This document shows positions 17,762 through 25,947 of a stretch of DNA of 64,000 bases, piece by piece. The position numbers and the translations under genes are program-made. Positions within the stretch are counted from its first letter, which is position 1; each line of letters starts with the position of its first letter. The notes under the pieces are model-generated. The model made no database searches. It saw only the letters and a program-made list of their open reading frames with translations, and was not told the origin of the DNA. This DNA comes from Bordetella sp. H567 (GTDB lineage Bacteria; Pseudomonadota; Gammaproteobacteria; Burkholderiales; Burkholderiaceae_B), in assembly GCF_001704295.1 (NCBI RefSeq), contig NZ_CP012334.1, positions 5,158,084-5,222,083 on the forward strand. The letters run 5' to 3'.

Positions 17762-19090
17762 TCACCCCTGCGACTCGCAGTTGACGGGGGTGATGTTCTT
17801 CTCCTTGGCATACTTGGCGGCGGCCTCCTTCACCAGCGGGTCGACCATGCCCTTGTCCGCCTGGTACCAGTCGGACACCACCTTGAACTTCGCGCCGTCC
17901 CACTGCACGATGCGCGCCCAGTCGGCGCCCAGGTGATTGGCGCACGAAGTCTTGACGGGACGCATGATGTCGCCGAAGCCCAGCTGGTTCAGCCTGTCCT
18001 GCGTCAGGTTCAGGTTCTCGAAACCCCAGCGCACCTGCTCCGGCGTCATGGATTTTCCCTTGCCGTATTTCTCCTGCGCGGTGCGGATGGCCTCGACCTG
18101 CAGCATGGAGATGATCATGCCGCGCATGTGGGCAATGGTGCCCATCGAATTGCCCGTCTTGTCGCTGCCCTCGCCCTTGTCGTAGACGAACGTCTTCAGG
18201 TCCTTCGATACCTTGCCGGGTTCGCCGCTGTTGTGGATGGTGATGGCGTTGTAGCCCTTGGCCACGCCGGCCAGATCCTTGACGTCGCCTTCCGAGCCGG
18301 CCCACCAGATTGCATAGATCTTCTCGCGCGGGTAGCCGCTGGCCTGCGCCTCGCGGATGGCCGTCGGCGTCATGATGCCGGCGCTCCACAGCAGGACGTA
18401 GCTGGGCCGTGACTGCCGTATCTGCAGCCACGTGGACTTTTGTTCCACCCCCGGCGCGGTGACCGGATACAGCAGCAGTTCGAAGCCGTCCTTGGCGGCG
18501 CGCCGCTGCAGCAGCGGGATGGGCTCCTTGCCGTAGGGCGAATCGTGATAGACCAGGGCGATCTTCTTGCCCTTGAGGTTGCCGCCCTCTTTCTTGGCGA
18601 TGTCCTGGATCATGACGTCGGCCGCGGTCCAATACGTGCCCAGCAGCGGGAAATTCCACGGGAAGATCGAGCCGTCCACCGCCTGGGACAAGCCGTAGCC
18701 CACCGTTTCCACCGGCACCTTGTCCAGCGGCGCCTTGTCGCTGACCGCGAAGGTGATGCCCGTGGACTGCGTATCGAAGCCGGACGCGCCGGTGGGCGGA
18801 TGCGTCTTAAGGCGTTCATAGCACTCCACGCCGCGATCCGTGGCGTAGGCGGTTTCGCACTCCTCGTAGGTGAGCTTCACGCCGTTGATGCCGCCATCGC
18901 GGGCGTTGACCAGCTTCAGGTAATCCAGCTTGCCGTCGGCCCACGGTATGCCCAGCGGGGCGAAGGAGCCGGTGCGGTAGACCAGCAGGGGGACGAACTG
19001 CTCGTCCGCCCAGGCCGGCTGGCTGGCCGAACCCAGCACGGCCGCGGCCGCCGCGGCGATTGCCGCGAGTCGAATCTTCAAGCGCTTCAT
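17762..19090 (-). CDS. Liv-type ABC transporter substrate-binding protein (cluster 1)
   Basis: Periplasmic binding protein of 442 aa with a signal peptide ending near PAWA (residue 28). It belongs to the type I Leu/Ile/Val-like fold. Motifs include YRTGSFAPLGIPWADGKLDYLKLVNARDGGINGVKL-type opening, IALVYHDSPYGKE and SYVLLWSAGIMTPTAIREA. It is longer than LivK proper, like binding proteins for aromatic or other carboxylates found beside CoA ligases. AGGAGGAG stands 7 bases before the ATG at 19090. It lies between livM and livF in the operon. The ligand is not deducible; an organic acid is inferred from the two flanking CoA ligases. Confidence 0.85.
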   Translation of the reverse strand: MKRLKIRLAAIAAAAAAVLGSASQPAWADEQFVPLLVYRTGSFAPLGIPWADGKLDYLKLVNARDGGINGVKLTYEECETAYATDRGVECYERLKTHPPTGASGFDTQSTGITFAVSDKAPLDKVPVETVGYGLSQAVDGSIFPWNFPLLGTYWTAADVMIQDIAKKEGGNLKGKKIALVYHDSPYGKEPIPLLQRRAAKDGFELLLYPVTAPGVEQKSTWLQIRQSRPSYVLLWSAGIMTPTAIREAQASGYPREKIYAIWWAGSEGDVKDLAGVAKGYNAITIHNSGEPGKVSKDLKTFVYDKGEGSDKTGNSMGTIAHMRGMIISMLQVEAIRTAQEKYGKGKSMTPEQVRWGFENLNLTQDRLNQLGFGDIMRPVKTSCANHLGADWARIVQWDGAKFKVVSDWYQADKGMVDPLVKEAAAKYAKEKNITPVNCESQG

Positions 19091-19177
19091 GTCCAGCTCC
19101 TCCTGGGGTGCGCGGGACACCGGGGTGTCCGGTGTGGCGCTGTTATGTAATGGGTATGCGTCCATGCGGCGCATGGG

Positions 19178-20242
19178 TCAATGCGGGAACGGCCACATGC
19201 GCAGCTTCTCCTTGCCTATGCTCCACAAGCGCGCCAGGCCATGCGGCTCGGCGATCAGGAAGAACACGATCAGGGCGCCGAACACCATGTGCTCGATATG
19301 CGAGGCCGTGTCCACCGGCAGCGGCAGGCCCAGCACGCGCGGAATATTCGTCAGCAGCACCGGCAGCAGCACGATGAAGGCGGCGCCGAAAAAACTGCCC
19401 AGTATCGACCCCAGCCCGCCGATGATCACCATGAACAGCAGCTGGAAGGACCGCGTCAGGTCGAAGGCCAGGGGCTCCCAGGCGCCCAGATGGATGAAGC
19501 CCCACAGCACGCCGGCCACGCCGACGATGAAGGAGCTGACGGCGAAGGCGGTCAGCTTGGCGTACATCGGACGGATGCCGATGACCGAGGCGGCCACGTC
19601 CATGTCCCGTATCGCCATCCACTCGCGCCCCACCGCGCCCCGCACCAAATTCTTGGCCAGGAGCGAGAAGACCGCCACGACCGCCAGCACGAACAGGTAC
19701 TTCTGCACGGAGGTCTGCAAAGGCATGCCGAAGACCTCCAGCGGCGGCACCGACACGCTGCCCGAGGGCGAATAGTTGGTGAAGTAGGGAATGCGCAGGA
19801 AAGCCCAGTCGACGAAGAACTGTGCCGCCAGCGTGGCCACCGCCAGGTACAGCCCGCGGATGCGCAGGCTGGGGATGCCGAACACGACGCCCACCGCGGT
19901 GGCGCAAAGGCCGCCCAGCACCATCTGCAGCAGCAGCGGCATCGCCGGCATGCGCACGCCGAAATTCCAGGCGGCGTACGCGCCCACGGCCATGAAGGCA
20001 CCCGTGCCCAGCGATATCTGCCCGCAATAGCCGACCAGCACGTTCAGCCCCACGGCCGCCAGGGACAGGATCAGGAAAGGGATCAGCAGGGCGCGCAGGA
20101 AGTAGTCGCTGGCCAGCAGCGGAACGGCCACGAAGGCCGCGATCAGCAGCACGGCCACGAACACTCGGTCCTGCCGGATCGGGAAGATCTGCTGGTCGGC
20201 CAGATAGCTGGTCTTGAATTGTCCGTTTTCGCGATAAAGCAT
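19178..20242 (-). CDS. livM: Liv-type ABC transporter permease LivM (cluster 1)
   Basis: Inner-membrane permease of 354 aa with about ten hydrophobic segments. Typical motifs are GLNVLVGYCGQISLGTGAFMAVGAYAAW and VAASVIGIRPMYAKLTAFAVSSF, the coupling-helix region of LivM. The ATG follows AAGGAAAGCGTC. The N-terminal 25 residues before the first helix are longer and more polar than usual. It lies 32 bp downstream of livH. Confidence 0.9.
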   Translation of the reverse strand: MLYRENGQFKTSYLADQQIFPIRQDRVFVAVLLIAAFVAVPLLASDYFLRALLIPFLILSLAAVGLNVLVGYCGQISLGTGAFMAVGAYAAWNFGVRMPAMPLLLQMVLGGLCATAVGVVFGIPSLRIRGLYLAVATLAAQFFVDWAFLRIPYFTNYSPSGSVSVPPLEVFGMPLQTSVQKYLFVLAVVAVFSLLAKNLVRGAVGREWMAIRDMDVAASVIGIRPMYAKLTAFAVSSFIVGVAGVLWGFIHLGAWEPLAFDLTRSFQLLFMVIIGGLGSILGSFFGAAFIVLLPVLLTNIPRVLGLPLPVDTASHIEHMVFGALIVFFLIAEPHGLARLWSIGKEKLRMWPFPH

Positions 20243-20274
20243 GACGCTTTCCTTGCGGTTCCGTGGCCGGGGAC

Positions 20275-21204
20275 CTAGACCCTGTCGATGATCTTCTCGC
20301 CGAACAGCCCCTGCGGCCGGAACAGCAAAAAGCCCAGGGCCAGGACGTAAGCGAACCAGATCTCGATGCCGCCGCCCACCATGGGCCCCAGGTACACCTC
20401 CGATAATTTCTCGCCCACGCCGATGATCAGCCCGCCCAGGATCGCGCCCGGTATCGAGGTCAATCCGCCCAGGATGACCACCGGCAAGGCGCGCAGGGCG
20501 GCCGTGGACAGCGTGAACTGCACGCCGAATTTCGATCCCCAGATCACGCCCGCCACCAGGGCCACCAACCCGGCGACGCTCCACACCACGACCCAGATCC
20601 GATTCAGGGGTATCCCGATCGACTGGGCGGCCTGGTGGTCGTCGGCCACCGCGCGCAAGGCGCGGCCGGTGCCGGTGTACTGGAAGAACACCGCCAGCGC
20701 GGCCACCAGCAGCGCCGCGATCACGGCCGCGGTGAGATCCTCGAGATTCAGCAGCAGGCCGCCTTCGAATACGCGATCCAGGATCATCGCGGGATCCTTC
20801 GGCATGCCGACATTGATGGAGTACACCGAACTGCCGAAGGCGATCTGGCCGGCCCCGTCCAGGAAATAGCTGATGCCCAGGGTGGCCATGAGCAGCGTCG
20901 TCGCTTCCTGGTTCACCAGATGCCGCAGGACCAGGCCTTCCACCGCCCGCGCCAGGACCACCATCAGGACGGCGCTGACGGCGAACGCCAGCACATTGGC
21001 CAACAGCGCGCTGTCGAAGCCTAGCCAGCGCGGTATCCATTCCGAAAAGCGCGCCATCGACAGCGCGGCGACGAGCACCATCGCGCCCTGCGCGAAATTG
21101 AAGACGCCGGACGCCTTGAAGATCAGCACGAAGCCCAGGCCGATCAGCGCGTACAGCATGCCGCTCATCAGGCCGCCGAACTGGGTTTCCAGGAAGAATC
21201 CCAC
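20275..21204 (-). CDS. livH: Liv-type ABC transporter permease LivH (cluster 1)
   Basis: Permease of 309 aa with about eight membrane segments and the LivH motifs LIGLGFVLIFKASGVFNFAQGAMV and RALRAVADDHQAAQSIGI. The start codon is GTG at 21204 with GAGGAG 7 bases upstream. It is 22 bp downstream of livG and 32 bp upstream of livM, so the three are one transcription unit. Confidence 0.9.
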   Translation of the reverse strand: MGFFLETQFGGLMSGMLYALIGLGFVLIFKASGVFNFAQGAMVLVAALSMARFSEWIPRWLGFDSALLANVLAFAVSAVLMVVLARAVEGLVLRHLVNQEATTLLMATLGISYFLDGAGQIAFGSSVYSINVGMPKDPAMILDRVFEGGLLLNLEDLTAAVIAALLVAALAVFFQYTGTGRALRAVADDHQAAQSIGIPLNRIWVVVWSVAGLVALVAGVIWGSKFGVQFTLSTAALRALPVVILGGLTSIPGAILGGLIIGVGEKLSEVYLGPMVGGGIEIWFAYVLALGFLLFRPQGLFGEKIIDRV

Positions 21205-21226
21205 CGCGTTCTCCTCGTTTCCGCCG

Positions 21227-22111
21227 TCAGTGCGGCACGCCCAGGTAGGCGCGCACCACGTCCGCGTTGGTGCGCACCTGCTCCGGGTCGCCGTCGCCGA
21301 TCTTGCGGCCGTAGTCCAGGACCACGACGCGATCGGAAATGTCCATGACCACGCCCATGTCGTGTTCGATCAGCACGATCGTCGTGCCGAACTCGTCGTT
21401 CACGTCCAGGATGAAGCGGCACATGTCCTGCTTTTCCTCGATGTTCATGCCGGCCATGGGCTCGTCCAACAACAGCATGCGCGGCTCCATGGCGAGCGCG
21501 CGGCCCAGGTCCACCCGCTTCTGCAGGCCGTACGGCAGGCGGCCCACCGGCACCTTGCGGTAGGCCTGGATTTCCAGGAAATCGATGATGTTCTCGACGA
21601 ACTCGCGATGGCGCACTTCCTCGCGCGCGGCCGGCCCGATACGCAGCGCCTGCGCGAGCACGCCGCAGTGCATGCGCAGATTGCGCCCGGTCATGATGTT
21701 GTCCAGCACGCTCATGCCCTTGAACAAGGCCAGGTTCTGGAAGGTGCGCGCGATGCCCATCTCGGCCGCGCGTCGCGGCGTCATGCGCGCATAACGCTTG
21801 CCCTGGAACACGATGGCGCCCTGCTGGGGGGTATAGACGCCATTGATGACGTTCAGCATGGAGCTTTTGCCCGCACCGTTCGGCCCGATGATCGCCCGTA
21901 TTTCATGTTCGCGCACGTCCAGGGAAATATCGGTCAGCGCCTTCACGCCGCCGAAGCGCAGCGAGATGTTCTGCATGTCCAGGATCACCCCGCCGATCCG
22001 CCGCGCGCGGTCCGGATGAACGCTGCGGGAAACCTGCAGAACGTCATCGGCGACGACCTGGCCGTCGGCCGGATGAACGGGAATGGCGGCGCTATATCCC
22101 ATATCAGTCAT
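21227..22111 (-). CDS. livG: Liv-type ABC transporter ATP-binding protein LivG (cluster 1)
   Basis: ATPase of 294 aa. Walker A GPNGAGKS is at residues 76-83, the signature region reads LPYGLQKRVDLGRAL, and Walker B is MLLLDEPMAGM, the divergent LivG pattern. About 43 residues precede the ABC core (VILDMQNISLRFGG), an unusual N-terminal extension with no recognised motif. The ATG at 22111 (MTDMGYS) is preferred over a longer frame that runs into a repeat copy, but its Shine-Dalgarno is weak. Three repeat copies fill the gap to the ligase gene upstream. Confidence 0.85.
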   Translation of the reverse strand: MTDMGYSAAIPVHPADGQVVADDVLQVSRSVHPDRARRIGGVILDMQNISLRFGGVKALTDISLDVREHEIRAIIGPNGAGKSSMLNVINGVYTPQQGAIVFQGKRYARMTPRRAAEMGIARTFQNLALFKGMSVLDNIMTGRNLRMHCGVLAQALRIGPAAREEVRHREFVENIIDFLEIQAYRKVPVGRLPYGLQKRVDLGRALAMEPRMLLLDEPMAGMNIEEKQDMCRFILDVNDEFGTTIVLIEHDMGVVMDISDRVVVLDYGRKIGDGDPEQVRTNADVVRAYLGVPH

Positions 22112-22148
22112 CCATGGCACCAACTGCAACCCGCATCGCATAAAGCCA

Positions 22149-22195
22149 GCGTCGCCCCCTTGAGGGGGAAGCGCGCAGCGCTTCCGGGGTGCGCC
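22149..22195. repeat. Dispersed double-hairpin repeat, copy B (core only)
   Basis: Core GCGTCGCCCCCTTGAGGGGG followed by the AAGCGCGCAGCGCTT palindrome. Its last bases are degenerate (CCGGGGTGCG). It is the member of the tandem trio nearest to livG and lacks the 5' CGCAAGAAACAG part. Confidence 0.7.
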
Positions 22196-22211
22196 CCATC
22201 CCACCTCTCGC

Positions 22212-22320
22212 CGCATGACACAGGCCTCCCCCTGACCGCGGACGCCGCGGATCCGGCTTCGCCGGTCCGCCAGCGTCGCCCCCTTGAAGGGGGAAGCGCG
22301 AAGCGCTTCGGGGGTGGGCC
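22212..22320. repeat. Dispersed double-hairpin repeat, copy C
   Basis: Nearly full-length copy: GACGCCGCGGATCCGGCTTC, then the hairpin core ending in GGGGGTGGGC. The CCCCC/GGGGG stem has a TTGAA loop instead of TTGA. It directly precedes copy D. Confidence 0.75.
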
Positions 22321-22387
22321 TTCCCTCCGGTCCGCCAGCGTCGCCCCCCTTGAGGGGGGAAGCGCGCAGCGCTTCGGGGGGTGGGCC
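22321..22387. repeat. Dispersed double-hairpin repeat, copy D
   Basis: Core copy with six C and six G in the first stem (CCCCCC-TTGA-GGGGGG). It ends 7 bases from the stop codon of the acyl-CoA ligase gene, so it is transcribed immediately after that gene. Confidence 0.75.
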
Positions 22388-22394
22388 CTCGCCC

Positions 22395-24368
22395 TCATGC
22401 AGCCTTCCGGGCCACGGGCGGATAGTGGCGTACGTCGCGGATGGGAAGGTCGGCGGCGATGCAGCCCACGCGCCCGTCCTCGAACTTGACCTCGGTTTCG
22501 ATAAAGCGCGACGGGCTGCCGTCGAACAAGGCCTCTACCAGCGTTGCGTATTTCTGCGCGATGTAGGCACGCCGCACCTTGCGGGTGCGCGTCAACTCGT
22601 CATCGTCCGGATCCAGCTCCTTGTGCAGGATCAGGAAGCGCCGCACCTGCGACGCCGCCAGGCGGGCATCTCGCGCCAGCTCGGCATTGGCCTTTTCGAT
22701 GCAATCCGCGATCAGGCCATAGACCTCCGGCTTGCCCGCCAGGTCGGTATAGCCGGCATACGGCAAGCCGCGCCGCTCCGCCCAGTTGCCCACGGCTTCC
22801 AGGTCGATATTGACGAAAGCGCATACGGCATCGCGCCCCGCGCCGAAGGCCACGGCCTCCTTGATATACGGAAAGAACTTGAGCTTGTTCTCGATGTACT
22901 TGGGTGCGAACAGGCTGCCGTCGGCCAGCTTGCCCACGTCCTTGGCCCGATCGATGATCTTCAGGTGGCCGTCGCTGTCCAGGAAACCCGCATCCCCGGT
23001 ATGAAACCAGCCCTGCGCGTCGCGCGCCGCCTGCGTGGCCTCGGGATTGCGGTAGTACTCCTTGAACAGGCCGGGGCTATGGACCAGGATCTCGCCGTTG
23101 TCGGCAACCTGGATGCGCACCCCCTCGACCGGCGGCCCCACCGTATCGGCGCGCACCTGTCCATCCGGCTGCACGCACACGAAGACCGACGTTTCCGTGG
23201 ACCCGTACAGCTGCTTCAGGTTGATGCCGATGGAGCGATAGAAGGCGAACAGATCCGGTCCGATGGCCTCGCCCGCCGTGTAGGCGACGCGCACGCGGCT
23301 CATGCCCAGGGCGTTGCGCAGCGGGCCGTAGACCAGCAGGTTGCCCAGCGCGTACAGCAGCCGGTCGCTCGCGCCGACATGCCCGCCATCCAGGATGCGC
23401 ACGCCGACGCGGCGCGCCAGCGCCATGCAGGACTGGAACAGGCGCCGCTTGAGAAAGCCGGCGTCCTCCATGCGGATCAGCACGCGCGTCAGCAGGTCTT
23501 CCAGGATACGCGGGGGCGCAAAGTAATACGTGGGACCGATATCGCGCATGTCGATGGCGACGGTGGCGGGCGATTCCGGATGATTGACCGTGAACCCGGA
23601 TACCAGCAGCTGGGTGTATGAGAACATGTTCTGGCCTATCCAGGCGGGCGGCAGGTAGGCCAGCACATCTTCCCGGTCGGTCAGGTTTTCCATGGCCGCG
23701 ATGGCGCGCGCGCGGTCGATCAAGGCGGCGTGGGTCAGGACGACGCCCTTGGGCTTGCCGGTGGTGCCGGAGGTATAGAACATCGCCGCGGTCTGCTCCG
23801 GCCGCACCGCCCGCGCGCGACGCTCGAAGAATCCCGGATCGCGCTGCGCCGACTCTGCCCCCACGCGCAGCAGTTCATCGAAGGACATCAGCAGCGGATC
23901 GCTGTAATGGCGCAGGCCGCGCGGATCGTCGTAGACCACGTGGCGCAAGGCAGGGCACTGGTCGCGAACCTCCAGCATCTTGTCCACCTGTTCCTGGTCC
24001 TCGGCCACGACAACACCGATTTCCGCATCGCGCAGGACATAGGCCATTTCCTGCGCCACGGCGTCCTGGTAAAGCGGCACGGGGATGGCCCCCAACGTTT
24101 GGGCAGCCATCATGGCGATATACAGGCGCGGGCGGTTTTCCCCCACCACGGCGACGTGCTGACCCGGCTCGACGCCCAGCGCCGCCAGCCCATGGACGAC
24201 GCGGTCGGCCAGATCGGCCACCTGCGACCACGTCAGGGTTTGCCAGATACCCAGGTTCTTTTCGCGGATGGCGGGGCGCGCCGCGCGCAGGCGCGCGTGC
24301 AGGAGCAGCAAGGCGGGAAAGGTATCCTCCGTCAGCCCCGGCGGGGTTGCGGCCTGGGATTGCGCCAC
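22395..24368 (-). CDS. AMP-dependent long-chain-type acyl-CoA synthetase
   Basis: ANL enzyme of 657 aa resembling long-chain acyl-CoA synthetases. The P-loop is MFYTSGTTGKPKGVVLTH, the adenine motif YGSTETS, and the hinge GWFHTGDAGFLDSDGHLKIIDR; VKFEDGRVG lies near the C-terminus. The usual catalytic Lys region is replaced by a longer C-terminal lobe (ELTRTRKVRRAYIAQKY), typical of the FadD15-like group. Start: GTG at 24368 with AGGAG 5 bases upstream, not the ATG at 24452, which lacks a ribosome-binding site. First gene of Liv cluster 1; it probably activates the imported acid. It diverges from the Crp/Fnr gene. Confidence 0.85.
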   Translation of the reverse strand: MAQSQAATPPGLTEDTFPALLLLHARLRAARPAIREKNLGIWQTLTWSQVADLADRVVHGLAALGVEPGQHVAVVGENRPRLYIAMMAAQTLGAIPVPLYQDAVAQEMAYVLRDAEIGVVVAEDQEQVDKMLEVRDQCPALRHVVYDDPRGLRHYSDPLLMSFDELLRVGAESAQRDPGFFERRARAVRPEQTAAMFYTSGTTGKPKGVVLTHAALIDRARAIAAMENLTDREDVLAYLPPAWIGQNMFSYTQLLVSGFTVNHPESPATVAIDMRDIGPTYYFAPPRILEDLLTRVLIRMEDAGFLKRRLFQSCMALARRVGVRILDGGHVGASDRLLYALGNLLVYGPLRNALGMSRVRVAYTAGEAIGPDLFAFYRSIGINLKQLYGSTETSVFVCVQPDGQVRADTVGPPVEGVRIQVADNGEILVHSPGLFKEYYRNPEATQAARDAQGWFHTGDAGFLDSDGHLKIIDRAKDVGKLADGSLFAPKYIENKLKFFPYIKEAVAFGAGRDAVCAFVNIDLEAVGNWAERRGLPYAGYTDLAGKPEVYGLIADCIEKANAELARDARLAASQVRRFLILHKELDPDDDELTRTRKVRRAYIAQKYATLVEALFDGSPSRFIETEVKFEDGRVGCIAADLPIRDVRHYPPVARKAA

Positions 24369-24473
24369 GTCGTCTCCTGTTTGTGTGGGCGCCTGCACGC
24401 CCGGCGCGCCCGCTGTAGCGGGTGCGAGGTACGGAAGACGCAAAGCGCGCATTTATGGGGTGCCAGCTGCGCT

Positions 24474-24488
24474 TTAACCTGCGGTTAA
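24474..24488. promoter_or_regulatory. Inverted repeat TTAACC-TGC-GGTTAA
   Basis: Six-base perfect arms with a 3-base centre, in the divergent region between the ligase and the Crp/Fnr gene. It overlaps plausible -35/-10 sequences (TATAAG at 24491-24496), so a protein bound here would affect transcription of at least one gene. Confidence 0.45.
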
Positions 24489-24513
24489 GGTATAAGCTTG
24501 CACCAGGCCCAAC

Positions 24514-24529
24514 TGTCGCGATCGCGACA
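24514..24529. promoter_or_regulatory. 16-bp perfect palindrome TGTCGCGATCGCGACA, candidate Crp/Fnr-family operator
   Basis: The palindrome lies 39 bases upstream of the ATG of a Crp/Fnr-type regulator and within the promoter space of the divergent Liv/ligase operon. Crp/Fnr dimers bind 14-16-bp palindromes with TGT- or TTG-type half sites, and TGTCGC-N4-GCGACA has that geometry. Autoregulation and control of the operon are inferred. Confidence 0.5.
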
Positions 24530-24558
24530 ATTCAGGGCGATTCAGGGACGATTTAGGG
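24529..24558 (+). repeat. Three phased direct repeats (A/G)ATT(C/T)AGGG
   Basis: AATTCAGGG at 24529-24537, GATTCAGGG at 24539-24547 and GATTTAGGG at 24550-24558. Start-to-start distances are 10 and 11 bases, one helical turn. They begin at the edge of the 16-bp palindrome and run to just before the regulator's ATG. The third AGGG may also serve as the ribosome-binding site. Confidence 0.6.
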
Positions 24559-24567
24559 TATATCCCG

Positions 24568-25254
24568 ATGCAAGTAATCGACTCCTTGCAATTGGCTGCC
24601 GCATGGTTTCGCCTGCTTACCCCAGGCGAGCAAGCGCGCGTGCAGAAAGACCTGACGGTGCAGCAAGTGCCCGCGGGCACGATCATCGAGCGCAAAGGGC
24701 AAATGGCCCAGGCCTGGATCGGCGTGCTGGCCGGGCTGGTGAAGGTGTCGGTAGGCAACGCGGAAGGCAAAATGGCCTCCCTGACCGGCGTGCCGGCGGG
24801 AGGCTGGTTCGGCGAAGGCTCCCTGTTGAAGCACGAAGCGCGCAAGTACGACGTCGTGGCGCTGCGCGATTCGGTCATCGCCCGGCTACCGGCCGCCACC
24901 TTCGAATCGCTGCTCGACAGCAGTATTCCGTTCAATCGCTACCTGCTGCAGCTGCTGAACGAGCGCGTGGCGCAATTCATCGGAAAAGCGGAGAACGACC
25001 GCCTGCTCGACGCGGACGCGCGCGTGGCGCGCTGCCTGGCCGAACTGTTCAATCCCATGCTGTATCCGGGGATGGGCCTGCGCCTGAGCATCACGCAGGA
25101 AGAGGTCGGTTACCTGGCGCGCGTGTCGCGCCAGCGGGCCAATCGGGCATTGTGCAACCTGGAACGGGCCGGCCTGCTCAAGGTGGAATACCGCGGCGTG
25201 CGGGTGTTGGACCTGGAAGGCTTGAAGGGGTACGAGACGGCACAGCGGAAGTAG
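24568..25254 (+). CDS. Crp/Fnr family transcriptional regulator
   Basis: Regulator of 228 aa. The N-terminal cyclic-nucleotide-binding-like beta barrel spans about residues 15-120 (VPAGTIIERKGQMAQAWIGVLAGLVKV, GGWFGEGSLLKHE). A dimer helix follows, then a winged helix-turn-helix near residues 170-195 (ITQEEVGYLARVSRQRANRAL). It lacks the N-terminal Cys cluster of FNR, so it does not sense oxygen by an iron-sulphur cluster. The cAMP-contact residues of CRP are not conserved either. It diverges from the CoA-ligase/Liv operon and likely controls it. Confidence 0.85.
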   Translation: MQVIDSLQLAAAWFRLLTPGEQARVQKDLTVQQVPAGTIIERKGQMAQAWIGVLAGLVKVSVGNAEGKMASLTGVPAGGWFGEGSLLKHEARKYDVVALRDSVIARLPAATFESLLDSSIPFNRYLLQLLNERVAQFIGKAENDRLLDADARVARCLAELFNPMLYPGMGLRLSITQEEVGYLARVSRQRANRALCNLERAGLLKVEYRGVRVLDLEGLKGYETAQRK

Positions 25255-25364
25255 GGATTCCGGGAAAAACCACGGAACCCTATTCGCACGCGCACGACGC
25301 ACGTCCTTGCCCGCCGCGTGCCGGTGGCACCGAACGCCCATCCCCTCTTGCCGGCCGAGTCTCC

Positions 25365-25845
25365 ATGACAGTCGATCCTTCCTCCTTATCCGTGCCAGGT
25401 GTCAGCCAGGCGTTCTGGCAGCCTTATGTACCGACGGCCGGCCAGGACCACGCCGTCGAAGCGAGGGACACCGCGCCCATGCCCGGTTTGCGTTATTCGC
25501 CGCAGCTGCACGGCAGCCATGCCGATTTTCGTCGAAGCGAGAATTTCGCGCGATACAGGGAAGAGATGCGCGATAGCCTGTCCTTTCTCGTGGACTTCTG
25601 CCGGCGGCATGACATGCCGGATACCCACGCCATAGAGGAAAACTTCAACACCTTCTTCAGCCACCGCTTTCTCGATCACCATTATTTCGATACCCGCGCT
25701 GAAATCGTCGACTCCGTCGGCAAGCGTTCATTGGACGAGTTCTGCGCTTGCCGCTTTCTCGGCGATGCTGGCCGATCCCGCAATCCAACCCCACATCGGA
25801 CAGCCGCTGCTCGATCAGCTTATGGGTGGACCAGAGAACGCGTGA
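25365..25845 (+). pseudogene. Small unknown gene with apparent +1 frameshift
   Basis: From ATG 25365 a plausible protein reads MTVDPSSLSVPGVSQAF... to about codon 125 (VGKRSLDE). From there this frame turns into low-quality sequence that would run into livF. The next frame, from about 25740, carries a convincing continuation, SALAAFSAMLADPAIQ then PLLDQLMGGPENA, with a stop at 25843-25845. Joining the two by skipping one base gives about 159 aa. The total of 481 nt is 160 codons plus one base. The product looks soluble and helical, with an aromatic/acidic middle (EENFNTFFSHRFLDHHYF); family not recognised. It could be a decayed gene, a programmed shift or a sequencing error. Confidence 0.5.
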
Positions 25846-25947
25846 TCCACGGGGCTTGCAGTCCTTTCCCCGCATCGCTCTCAGGGGCTGGCCGTATCCT
25901 GCACGCCGATGCGCACGCCGGATCGCTGCCGGTGTTCCGCCATGGGC

